64,000 bases of DNA from Melastoma dodecandrum (lineage: Eukaryota > Streptophyta > Magnoliopsida > Myrtales > Melastomataceae), in contig JARUPY010000164.1 in NCBI GenBank assembly GCA_029817715.1, forward strand, positions 2,422,001 to 2,486,000. Direction: 5' to 3'. Below the pieces are notes generated by a model. The model worked only from the letters and a program-made list of their open reading frames with translations. It did no database searches and had not been told where the DNA came from. Both the position numbers and the translations under genes were made by a program. Every line of letters starts with the position of its first letter. The first letter of the stretch is position 1. Of the stretch, positions 22,421 through 32,391 are shown piece by piece.

Positions 22421-23190
22421 TACTTAATGTTTAGTGCTATGTCTGAAAGTGAATTCGTGAAAGTTTCTACTTGCACTTCGAGCAAGGAAATCTAGGATAA
22501 GCTTGTCACCATGTACGTTGGGACAGACCAGATAAGAGAAACTAAAATGAATTTCTTAATTCATCAATACGAAAATTTTACTATGAAGGGTGATAAATCT
22601 GTAGAACAGATGTTCCAGAGACTCAATCTCCTAGTTGATGCCTTAACACATTTAGGCAAACACTATACACATTTAGAGCTAGTTCGAAAGGTTTTGCGTA
22701 CTCTACCAAAATCTTGGGAAGGCAAGAAAACGAGATGAAACTAAAGATCTTTCTACTCTTCAGCTAGATCAGTTAATGATCTCTTTAATATCATATGAGA
22801 TGGAAAGATCCTCTCAGTCTGATACAAAGAGAGCAGTAGCTTTCAAAGCATCGAAAGAACCCACATAAGGTTCTGATGATAAAGCAGAAGCTGATTCGGA
22901 TGATGAACTCGCTATGATAGCTAAACGTCTTCTGCGGTTCGCCTCCAAGAAATGTTTCAATAAGACAAGCCAAAATCGTGATAAGCAAATTGATCCTAAG
23001 TTGGTCATATGCTTTGAATGTAAAACAAAGGGCACTACAGAACAGAATGTCATTTACTTAAAGAGAAGGAAAAACCTTCTACATAGTATAAGTCCAAGAC
23101 AGCGACAGCAATGGCTGCTTGGGCAGATTGATGATTCTGATGATGAGAACGAAGAAGCATTAATGTGCCTCACTGCTCACACATAAACTC
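22421..23190 (+). pseudogene. Copia gag remnant (UBN2-like, zinc knuckle)
   Basis: Nucleocapsid/capsid precursor. In frame: AMSESEF.KVSTCTS.KEI (a stop replaces Trp), DKLVTMYVGTDQIRETKMN, FLIHQYENFTM, VEQMFQRLNLLVDAL, LELVRKVLRTLPKSWE: the UBN2-type gag domain. A frame break follows near 22730, then a degraded CCHC knuckle starting CFEC at 23010. The N-terminal part is absent because of the truncation. Confidence 0.8.
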
Positions 23191-23209
23191 AAAATGAAAT
23201 TCATGCCTG

Positions 23210-24245
23210 CTTTCAATAGAAGCCGTTGAAAGTAAATGGTATCTAGATAGTGGATGCTCCAGGCACATGACTGGAGATCCATCAAAATTTTCTCAACTGA
23301 CCCTACAGAATGGAGATTCTGTTAAATTTGGTGACAATAGCAAAGGCTCTGTCATCGGTAAATGAACCATTTGGAAGTCCCGACTCCATGGTCATAGATG
23401 AGGTTCTGTTAGTCACATAACTCAAGCATAATTTGTTAAGCATTAGCCAGCTTTGTGACAAAGGTTATACGATAACCTTTGATCAAGGTAAGTGTTCTGG
23501 TATCCTAGACAATGAAGTTCGCTTCATTGGAAATCGGAAAAGAAACATCTACACCTTGACTCGGGAGAGCTTCTGTACTATAGAAAACAGCCTTCTATCA
23601 GTTAAAGATGAGAGCCATATGTGGCATTGAAGGTTGGGACATTCCAACTTTAAATCGTTATCCAAGCTTGCGAGAAAATAGTTGGTGAAAGGTTTACCTA
23701 ACATCATATTCGAGCAAGACAGCTTCTGTGAAGCATGTTCACTTGGAAAACAAACCAAATCTTCATCCAAGTCTAATAATGAAGTTTTTACTAAACAACC
23801 ACTTGAACTTCTACATATGGATCTTTTCGGACCTATTAGAGTTCAAAGTATTGGTGTGAGAAGATACTGTCTAGTTGTAGTGGATGACTACTCTAGATAG
23901 ATGTTGGTTAAATTTCTAACTCACAAAAGTGATGGTTTTGAAAGTTTCATAAAGCTCGCTAAGAAATTACATAATAAAATTGTATCTTCTGTAAAAGCCA
24001 TAAGGACAGATCATGATATTGAGTTTGAAAACCATGAATTCGCTACCATATGTGACAAACATGGTATCAATCACAACTTGTCTACATCATGTACTCCTCA
24101 ACAGAATGGAGTAGCAGAAAGGAAAAATCGAACACTTATAGACATGGCTAGAACCATGAGAGCAATGCTCCACAGAACCTTTGGGCAGAAGCTGTTAATA
24201 CAGCCTGCTATTTCTCTAATAGGGTTCTACTTAAACCCATACTAG
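23210..24245 (+). pseudogene. Copia protease and integrase remnant
   Basis: Protease: WYLDSGCSRHMTGD near 23240 (DSG active-site motif). Pre-integrase and zinc region near 23620-23750 (C-x2-C as CEACSLGK). Integrase core: LLHMDLFGP, then IRTDHDIEFEN, then QQNGVAERKNRTL; all three catalytic D, D, E residues are present. In-frame stops at the 23680 and 23899 boundaries (VDDYSR then stop) show it is not translatable as one protein. Confidence 0.85.
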
Positions 24246-26296
24246 AGAAAACTCTCAATTAACTATGCAAGGGGGAAACCAAACATTTCCTATTTCATGC
24301 CTTTGGAAATCCATGCTTTATCTTGAGACCTTCTAAGGAGAATCTAGGAAAATTTGAAGCTAAGACAGATGAGAGTAACTTTCTTGGATACTCTTTGTCT
24401 AGCAAATCATATAGAGTCATACACAAAAGGACATCTACTATAGAGGAGTCCATTAATGTAAAAATTAACGACTCACCTATAAGTGATACTACAGGAAATG
24501 TAATATCTCAAGAACCTACAAAAGGTTCCCTAGAACATCCACCTTCTACGAAAGATATGGATGAACCATCTGTTCATGAATCTAAAAATGATCTTGAACA
24601 AACAAATGATACTTCTAAAGAATTTTCTCAAGAATAATCAAAATGATGTTAGAGCACCTGCTCTATATCAAAAACGGCATCTTATAGACCAAGTCATAAG
24701 AGACCTTAATAGAGGCATTCAGACAAGACGTTCTAGTTCTGTAAACGCCTACTATGAACACCCTACTTTTCTTTCACAGAAAGAACCAGAGGGAATCGAT
24801 GAAGCTCTTGATGATTCAGATTGGATTCTTGCTATGCAAGAGGAGCTTAATCAATTCGAAATGAACAAAGTATGGACACTTATTCCTAAACCTTAAAACT
24901 GTTCTATCATTGGGACTAAATGGGTCTTCAGAAATAAGCTCAATGAGTCTAGCGCTACTGTAAGGAACAAAGCACGACTCGTTGCCAAAGGGTACTCGCA
25001 AGAAGAGGGTATTGACTTTGATGAGACGTTTGATCCTGTAGCACGTCTAAAGGCAATAAGACTATTATTAGGCTATGCTTGCTACAACAACTTTAAGTTG
25101 TATCAAATGGATGTAAAGAATGCATTTCTCAATGGAGAAATTAAAGAAGAGGTATACGTAAGTCAGCCTCCTAGATTCGAGGATCCACAGTATAGAAACT
25201 TCATTTATAGACTTTCCAAGGCTCTGTACGGTCTTAAGCAGGCTCCTAGAGAATGGTATGAAAGACTTAGTTCATTCCTTGTTGAAAAGGGCTACAAAAG
25301 AGGAAGAGTATATACCACTCTCTTTCTCAAATACAAAAGCAATCATCTTATTGTTGTCCAGATTTATGTCCACAACATTATCTTCGGATCAACTGATGAA
25401 ATGCTTTGTAACGAATTCGCCAAACTCATGACAAGTGAGTTTGATATGAGCATGATGGGATAACTCACGTTCTTCCTTGGATTACAAATTCAACAGACTA
25501 CAGAAGGTACGTTCTTGCATCAATAAAAGTACACTAAGTAGCTTCTGAAGAAATTCGGCCTAGACGATACGAAACTTTTGTGTACTCCAATATGTACGAA
25601 TACCCAAATAGACAAGGATGAAAATGGTAAAGAAGTGGATAGTAAGCTCAACAGAAGCATGATAGGTTTTCTTCTGTGTCTTACAGTTTCTAGACCTGAC
25701 GTACTATTCAGTGTATGTCTCTGTGCTAGATTTCAATTAGCACCTAAAGAGTCCCACATGACAGCAGTCAAGAGAATCTTTAGATATCTACAAGGTTCTG
25801 TGAACCTAGGCATTTGGTATTCAAAAGAATCAAACTTTGATCTTATTGGATATTATGATGCAGACTTCGCAGGATGTAAGGTTAACAGAAAAAGTATAAG
25901 TGATACATGTCAGCTTATGGGAAACATGCTGATTTCAGGTTCTCCAAGAAGTAGACTTATGTTACCCTCTCCAATGCAGAAGCCGAGTATATAGCAACCA
26001 CAAACTGTTGTGCTCAACTTCTTTGCATGAAACAACAACTTGAGGACTATGGTCACTCGTTTACAAAAATACCGATCAATTGTGACAATACTAGTGCGAT
26101 AAGCCTAGCCAAGAATCCAGTATAACATTCTAGATCGAAGCACATTGAACTCAGACATCATTTTCTAAGAGACAATGTACAACAAGGTTCTGTAAGTGTG
26201 GAATACATTAACACAGAACACCAATTGACGGATATCTTTACTAAACCTATGGATAAAGAAAAGTTTTTCTTTTTCAGAAGTGAATTAGGAATCTGA
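24246..26296 (+). pseudogene. Copia reverse transcriptase and RNase H remnant
   Basis: RT landmarks in order: [65 protein letters not shown]. The catalytic YVDD box reads YVHN at 25365-25376, so both active-site Asp residues are lost. RNase H follows: EAEYIA, CDNTSAISLAKNPV, HIELRHHFLRD, QLTDIFTKPM, ending at a TGA at 26294. Stops occur at about 24635, 24893, 25460 and 25992. Confidence 0.88.
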
Positions 26297-27608
26297 CATC
26301 TCTTATAACGTCCAACATAAGACAAATGAAAGATAAGTAAGTACTTTATCAAGTAGAAACTTACTACAGAAGGTACAAACATCTATACACTTCACTATAG
26401 AAGGTAGAATACGTTGTATGCTACACAACATAGGGTACACATCTCTGTACACTTCAACAGAATGTACACATCTCTGTACACTTCATTACAGAAGGTACAC
26501 ATCTCTGACTTCATCATAGAAGGTAGAATTCTGCATTCTACTACATAGAAGGTATAAATTTGTATACCTAAACACGAATTTAAATTCGAATAAGGTTCCA
26601 AGATTTGTTTGGAAGCTACACAGAAGGTTAAACCTTCTACGACTTCATTGTCGCTCCCTTCTATTTAAGAGAAGCTTGTAACAGAAAGGATGCTAGTGCA
26701 CCTTCTGCTCGACCCTCTTTAGCTAAAGCATCTGTTATATAGAGACAATCCAGATCATCTAATGAAGGGTCTCTCCCTCGAACTTGAACTCTCTCACCAA
26801 GGAATTTCAGCAACAAGCTGTAGCAAATGGGGAAGACATCCGCGTCCTCCAGCCACTGGTCATGGACCTTATTCGCCTGATGGAACTCCAGGAAAAGCTT
26901 CTGCACGACAATCTTCGAAAGGTATCTCCTGATGATGCAGCGTAAACTCTTATGTTACCTAAACTCTTATGTTTCCTTAGACCAAAAACTGATTTTTATG
27001 ATCTAAAGGTTATGTTGTCATAAGTGCCATTAGTGGACACATCCCTTTGCAGTTTGATTTTGAACTTTTTGTCGTACCTTCTGTACTATTTAAACCTACC
27101 TTCTACACTTTGGTTATGAACGCTATGTCATACCTTCTGCAAAAAGCTTCTCTTCTAAATCATATTTCTTTCACCTGTCTTTTTGATGTGACAAAAAGGG
27201 GGATAAATTGTGTTGAGGGGAAGTACTTCTCTCTGTATTGGGTCGTAGAAAAATCTTTGATTTTCTATAACTTCTAGGGTATAGAAGGCTATGAGACTTA
27301 TAGCTCATAATCTACCTTCTGCAGGGGATGCGAATCGCGTCTTATATAGTCACCTTTGCTTGGAGTACAAAAGTGAAAACTCATCATTTTTGTCAGGCTA
27401 AAATACATATGCTTTATGCTCTGTAAACATAACAGAAGCTTTGTGATCTGTGAACAACTAGATTCTACAACAGAAGCTTCAATGCTCTGTTAAACAGAAA
27501 GCATATGGTTCTGTAAAATGCAAGACTCGTACTCACACCTATCCAGGGGGAGTAACGGGGAGTTACTTGCAAAAATATTTCCCTCAACGATGAATGTTTT
27601 ATCATCAT
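26297..27608 (+). other. Copia 3' region: repeats and env-like ORF trace
   Basis: Between pol and the 3' LTR. 26350-26560 is a run of imperfect repeats built on 'acagaaggtacacatctctgtacacttca'. An open stretch 26770-26945 reads as a charged, helix-forming segment (LTKEFQQQAVANGEDIR then MDLIRLMELQEKLLHDNL), resembling the coiled-coil end of the extra ORF that Sireviruses carry after pol; stops precede it. The rest holds many 'cagaagg' words but no gene. Confidence 0.5.
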
Positions 27609-27623
27609 AAAAAAGGGGGAGAT
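27609..27623 (+). other. Copia polypurine tract
   Basis: A-rich then G-rich run (aaaaaaggggga, then gat) directly before the LTR start TGTTGAATAC at 27624, the normal plus-strand primer position. Confidence 0.8.
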
Positions 27624-29569
27624 TGTTGAATACGTTTTGACGATGAGACTTGACCTTCTATGATACAGAAGTAAATCATCTACTCTACGGAAGCTACTCA
27701 CGTTGAGAACTTTCTGTAAAAGAAATATTTTTGCAAAAAAATGATTGTTTAATGATAATTTAATTACAAAATTAAAAGGAATTGATCAAGCTATTAATCT
27801 GATCAAATTGAATGGATTACGTTTCCAAATAATTCCAATATGAATTATATTTCTCATGGAAAGAAATATCATCTTCTATTTATGGTAAGGTTCTGCAAGG
27901 TTGTCTACAACTTTCTGTGGATTCATCCGACCACAAAGGACCGTTATTTGGGATGTTTATCATTATCATCTATCTAGATACATTCATTTAAGTTTATTGA
28001 ATAGTATGATATCAGTTTTAATCAATTTGGAAGTTAATCTTTGATTATTTCCATTTGCAGAAGGTTGTTGACTAGATTCAGCCAAAACCTTCTGTGATGC
28101 AATATTCATGCGAACTTTATCATATATTTATCCTATTTGCTATGATTTGGTTACCTAAAAGAATATATGCCAGGGAATGACGATTTTGTAGATTATATAT
28201 TGTATTATTATCTAATCTTTCGATTTTCATGTTTGCAAAAGTCTGATCGTTCAAATTACCTTCTACATTTTCACTTAGACTATTTCTGTATAAAGAGAGA
28301 CATTCAGCCTTTCTTCTGGACAAAATCCTTTTTTGTACTAGTCATTGCTGTAAAATCTAGAGAGAGTGGGCTTGTAACTTTTTGTTTGAGTTAGTCACAC
28401 ATGAGGAACGCTAGCTGCAGAAGGCTGCTTCGTTGGTGAAGTCTTCTGGAAGGGTGACTCGGGGGCCACGAGGGACTCAATTCGAAGCTGCAAGAGACGT
28501 TGGTGGGAAACGTGAAGTAGGTTGCTGGCGTGGCCAACGTGCAGTGGGCCAGAGAGAAGGCCAGATACCCCGGGAGCACAGAAGGTGAGAGACTGACTAA
28601 CTTCTGTGCTGTAACGTTCTGTGTACAGGATAACCTTGGGTAAGGGTTCTGTGTTTGCAGGATACCTCAGCCGTAGTCTCGAGGGACCACGCAGGAGAAC
28701 CTTAGGCAAGGGTTTTGTGTTTGCTTAGTCGAGACCTCCAGGGATCGTGCAAGGGAAGTTGCAGCCGGGTGCTGTGCTGGTGGAGACGCCGCCGGAGTAA
28801 AAAGTCTCTGAGAAAGTCACGGCAGGTGTTTGTGCAGAAGAGGACACTGCCTGAGAAAAACGTCTGACAAAAAGCTACCTTGTTAGTCACATTAACGTGT
28901 GCAACGAGTCACTGTAGTACAGACTGTGCTTTGAAAATAAGTCACCTGTAGTACAGAACCTTTTGGTATGTGCTATAGAGAGTTGACATCTTTGGTACAG
29001 AACCTTATGGTCTGTGATGTGAAACCAAGTCATCTCTGGTACAGAACCTTTTGGTCTATGTTGTAGAGGGCTGACACATTTGGTACAGAATCTTTTGATC
29101 TGTGCTATAGATGATTGACACATTTGGTATAGAACCTTCTAGTCTATACTGTTCAACTCAGTCACTCTAGTACAGAACCTTCTAGTCTATGCTTTGCAAC
29201 TCAGTCATCTATAGTGTAGAACCTTCTGGTATGTACTTTGCAACTCAGTCTTCTGTGGTGCAAAACCTTCTAGTCTATGCTATAAAAGTTCTATTGTATA
29301 TAACTTTCTGTAATCGTTGCTAAGTTACGACTGAGTGAAAACCATCCAAATTAGGGGTGAAGAGCTAATGTAGGCAAGTTGCCGAACCACTATAAAAGTC
29401 TTGTGTGCATCAAATAAATTGCAATCACATTCATACATTATGTCTTACAGAAACCTGTCTCCACGGTTTTGTTTTACAAAAGCTATCTTCCGCTGCGGGG
29501 TTTGTCGAAAAGGAGTTAAAAATCCTTAATTGGACTTTAACGCTAATTCACCCCCCTTTTAGTGTAACA
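27624..29569 (+). repeat. 3' LTR of the nested Copia element
   Basis: 1946 bp, TGTTGAATACG to ..TTAGTGTAACA; same family as 10082-12134. U3 repeats occupy about 28905-29280 with a TATA box (TATAAAA) at 29280-29286 and a second 'ctataaaagtcttgtgtgcatc' box near 29391. Followed by AAGAC and resumed gypsy sequence. Confidence 0.92.
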
Positions 29570-30513
29570 AAGACACTTTGGAGTTCATATGACTCAATAT
29601 GTTGTAAGAGCACTTTTACTGGACCAAGATGACTAAGGATGTGAACTTTTTTTCCGATGGTGTGCAACTTGTCAGCATGCAAAGAGTCACGTCTAACCCC
29701 AATGCATGTGCACTCCATTACCAGTGGCTAAACGATCGTGGGAGCATGTAAACATGGATTTCGTACTTTGATTGCCATGAACACAACGACATGATAGTTG
29801 TGGATCACTTTTAAAAAATGACACAACTCATTTCATGTAGGATGACATATGATGCTTCCCACATTACATACCTCTACTTTAAAAAGTTGTTCGACTACAT
29901 TGAATGTCGACATTGATTTTGCCAGACCGTGACACAAAGTTTGTCATCCACAGACAGATGGCACAAGTTGTGAACGAAGTTGTTGTTTAACACAACTTGT
30001 CATCCACAGACAGATGGACAAATCAAGGTTGTCAATAGGACTATGTGACCTATACTTCAAGGATTGGGACATCAAGCTTACCCAAGTTGAATTCGCCTAC
30101 AATCAAGCCCCACATTCCACTACTCAAGCATCCCCATTCCACTTCCTATGCCCATCCAAGGAGTTGTCAACAATGATGCGGTACAACAAGATAAAGAGAT
30201 GTCGAAGTGGCATAAGAAGATCTAAGTCTCCATCGAGCAACAAAATGAGAAGTATCAAGCTAATGTGAATCGAGGCCGGCATGCGAGAGTCTTCTGAACC
30301 AAAAATCTAGTATGAACTCACTTGCGAAATGAGATGTTTCCCGCCAGTTGAAGAAATAAGCTTATGCCTAGAGCTGAAGGCCTCTTCCAAGTGATCGGGT
30401 AGATTAATAACGATGATTATAAGATCGACCTACTAGACGAGGATGGAGCTTCGACGACATTCAACGTTCAAGATCTTACACCTTACAACGAAAATGACGT
30501 ACCCTTAATTTGA
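29570..30513 (+). pseudogene. Gypsy integrase remnant
   Basis: Resumes the gypsy element after the Copia insertion. Readable pieces across frames: the zinc-finger end CxxCQHAKS, VNMDF, KMTHF-like, HPQTDGQ-like near 30000, DWDIKLTQVEFAYNQAPHSTT at 30060, and the C-terminal block GLFQVI..YKIDLLDEDGASTTFNVQDLTPY ending at TGA 30511. Heavily broken. Confidence 0.7.
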
Positions 30514-30530
30514 GGAAAAATCTTCTTTAT

Positions 30531-30542
30531 AAAAAGGGAGGA
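30531..30542 (+). other. Gypsy polypurine tract
   Basis: AAAAAGGGAGGA immediately before the 3' LTR start TGATGCGAAATC. Confidence 0.75.
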
Positions 30543-31296
30543 TGATGCGAAATCAAACCAACAAAGCTATGAAATTGTAGTCGAAGCAGTCCAGGTAGTC
30601 AGGACAAGAAACTTGCACCCTGCTGGAGTAGTAAACTCAAGCCTAAGCTAGGGACCAGTCAACCCATGGGAACTAGTCAACGAAGAATCAGTTGAGTAAA
30701 GACCAGTCAACACAGATCCTAGACTAGAAGTCAGAAGGGCCAATCGATCAAGTGAACATCACTTTTGGACGCCAGCTGCTGAATAGAAGTTTCACCGTCT
30801 CATACCTCCACTATCCCATTAATGACGACACGTGGATCAAGAGGCTGAATGCGATCGCATTGATTTTAACAACATATATTTCTTATCTTATCTCTTCCTT
30901 CCATGTAGCGCCTATATAGGGAGCGTTTTGAAAACATTGAGAAGGATGCCTATATTGAAATTAAAACAAACTTAGTTTTGAGCATTCCCTTTATCTTATT
31001 TTTTAATGGTTTTCAAGTATGGCGAAATTTATCCAAACGTTCCCTTCATCAATGCTGTTTGTCCATATTCAGTTGTAGTGTCCTTCAACCGCATGTCCGT
31101 CTACGGTGGTGCGTTAGTTGTATCTATAACGTTTCGAGTAGGGCGGCATCGTTAAAGTGGTGATTTAAATTGTATCTGAGGTTGTGTGTCATTATCCTTA
31201 TTTTTTTTGTCCATTCTAGCTTGTGATTTCATCGGTTTTCAGTTAGCCATCATGGTTTTGGTATTCGTTAGAGTACACCGAATCCATTGCCCACCA
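30543..31296 (+). repeat. 3' LTR of the Ty3/gypsy element
   Basis: 754 bp, aligned with 16510-17269, ending ..CCATTGCCCACCA. The two LTRs differ at many positions, in keeping with the decayed interior. Confidence 0.82.
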
Positions 31297-31736
31297 TGTC
31301 TCTCATCACCGGCCTTCCCCCGACCCCGACAACAGCAATGGCGTCACCTTCCTCCTCTCCACCCACACTCCTTTGCCTTAATTGCCGGGACGTGCGTCTG
31401 CAAGCCCACGCCCAGCCCCTGTCTACTGCCCCGAAGGATCGTCATCCCCTCCTCTTCGGCCAACACTTTTCCAGGTTACACGAAACCCCACTAAACGAAT
31501 TTGATTTTTTATATTTTTGTCTGTTTGGGCAATGTTTCTTCAGTTGTGTGCGCGTTTGGGGGATTAATTATTCTATTTATCCTTTCAACTTTAGTATCTT
31601 CATGGGTAACAGGGAACGTCATGTGCCGTCAAATGTATTTGTCTGGTCTCATTTTATCTTGCTAGTTATGTTCCCCAAACATCTTTTTGTGATCACGGGA
31701 AATTTTTCCTTTTTAAAAGGAGAATTGAGACACTAA
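31296..31736 (+). other. Exon-like ORF abutting the gypsy LTR
   Basis: The ATG overlaps the last base of the LTR. The first about 60 residues (MSLITGLPPTPTT, Ser/Pro-rich, then TLLCLNCRDVRLQAHAQP) have a GC-rich, codon-like character and could be an N-terminal, transit-peptide-like exon ending at a possible donor (TTTTCCAG|GTTACA, about 31475). Beyond that the frame turns AT-rich and is probably intron. I do not recognise the family and see no downstream exon; it may be a broken host gene or chance. Confidence 0.25.
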
Positions 31737-31845
31737 AGGATGGTTAGCATATTAATTTATGAAAATCGTCGTTTTGTCATCACAGGCTTTTATGTGATAT
31801 TACTTAGCTTGTGGGAGCATGATCTCACTTATTAATTATAGGAAC

Positions 31846-32391
31846 TGTTAGAATTTTATTTCACCTTTTTATTATTTTATTTTGTTTTATAAAAATTATG
31901 TTATGCTATAATCAATTACTAATTTAATTTTTCAAAAACCGGGCTGTGTTACGATATACGAGACAACGTATGATAGCTCGTTCAGTTTGGGTGATCTTTT
32001 ATTTGAACTTTTGCGGCATCTCGGTTTGTTATCGATGTGGGCTGGATGGTATTCGGTGTAGGCCCAGTGTGTTAACGTACGCCCGTAATTGAATGCCCGT
32101 CACAACATATATTAACAGGTGCTAGGTCCCCCTCTCCCACTCAACCTAACCCTAATAATTGGTGCTCCATCGGCCGTCGGCACGTCAGGGGAAGAAGACC
32201 TAGATCACCAATTTCACCCTAAGTTTTGCAGATTTCGTCGGGTAACGGTACTAGAATTGAGATCACGCTAAAGGCTTGATAATCGGGTTATTATAGATGT
32301 ATGTTAACGCTAGTACAAAACTTTGTTTTCCGCATTTTTCGTGTCCTAAATTCGATTACGGTGATCCTGGATTGATAGAGTGTTTCTTACA
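31846..32391 (+). repeat. 5' LTR of the LARD-like element
   Basis: TGTTAGAATTTTATTTCACC to ..TGTTTCTTACA, near-identical to 36591-37136, including the shared 'cgatatacgagacaa' and 'cagtttgggtgatcttttatttga' blocks. Confidence 0.9.

Larger units (their letters stand above)
22421..29569 (+). mobile_element. 5'-truncated Copia (Sirevirus-like) element nested in gypsy
   Basis: Gag, protease, integrase, RT and RNase H appear in Copia order (integrase before RT), then a long 3' non-coding region, polypurine tract and complete 3' LTR. The 5' LTR and gag start are gone: Copia sequence begins abruptly inside the gag UBN2-like domain, fused to gypsy RNase H. Gypsy integrase resumes at 29570. The coding region has several stops and lost catalytic residues, so it is inactive. 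Confidence 0.9.
16510..31296 (+). mobile_element. Decayed Ty3/gypsy element with two nested insertions
   Basis: Two matching LTRs (16510-17269 and 30543-31296) bound degenerate gag, zinc knuckle, RT, RNase H and integrase traces in gypsy order (integrase last). Internal stops are frequent, so it is old. Two later insertions interrupt it: a 2.2-kb solo LTR in gag (18148-20377) and a truncated Copia element (22421-29569) between RNase H and integrase. The 5-mers outside the LTRs (CCGAT and TGTCT) do not match. Confidence 0.85.

Noticed and set aside
32135..32150. 'cctaacccta' in the LARD LTR as telomeric DNA
   Set aside because: A single short match, repeated in the other LTR with changes; not a telomeric array.
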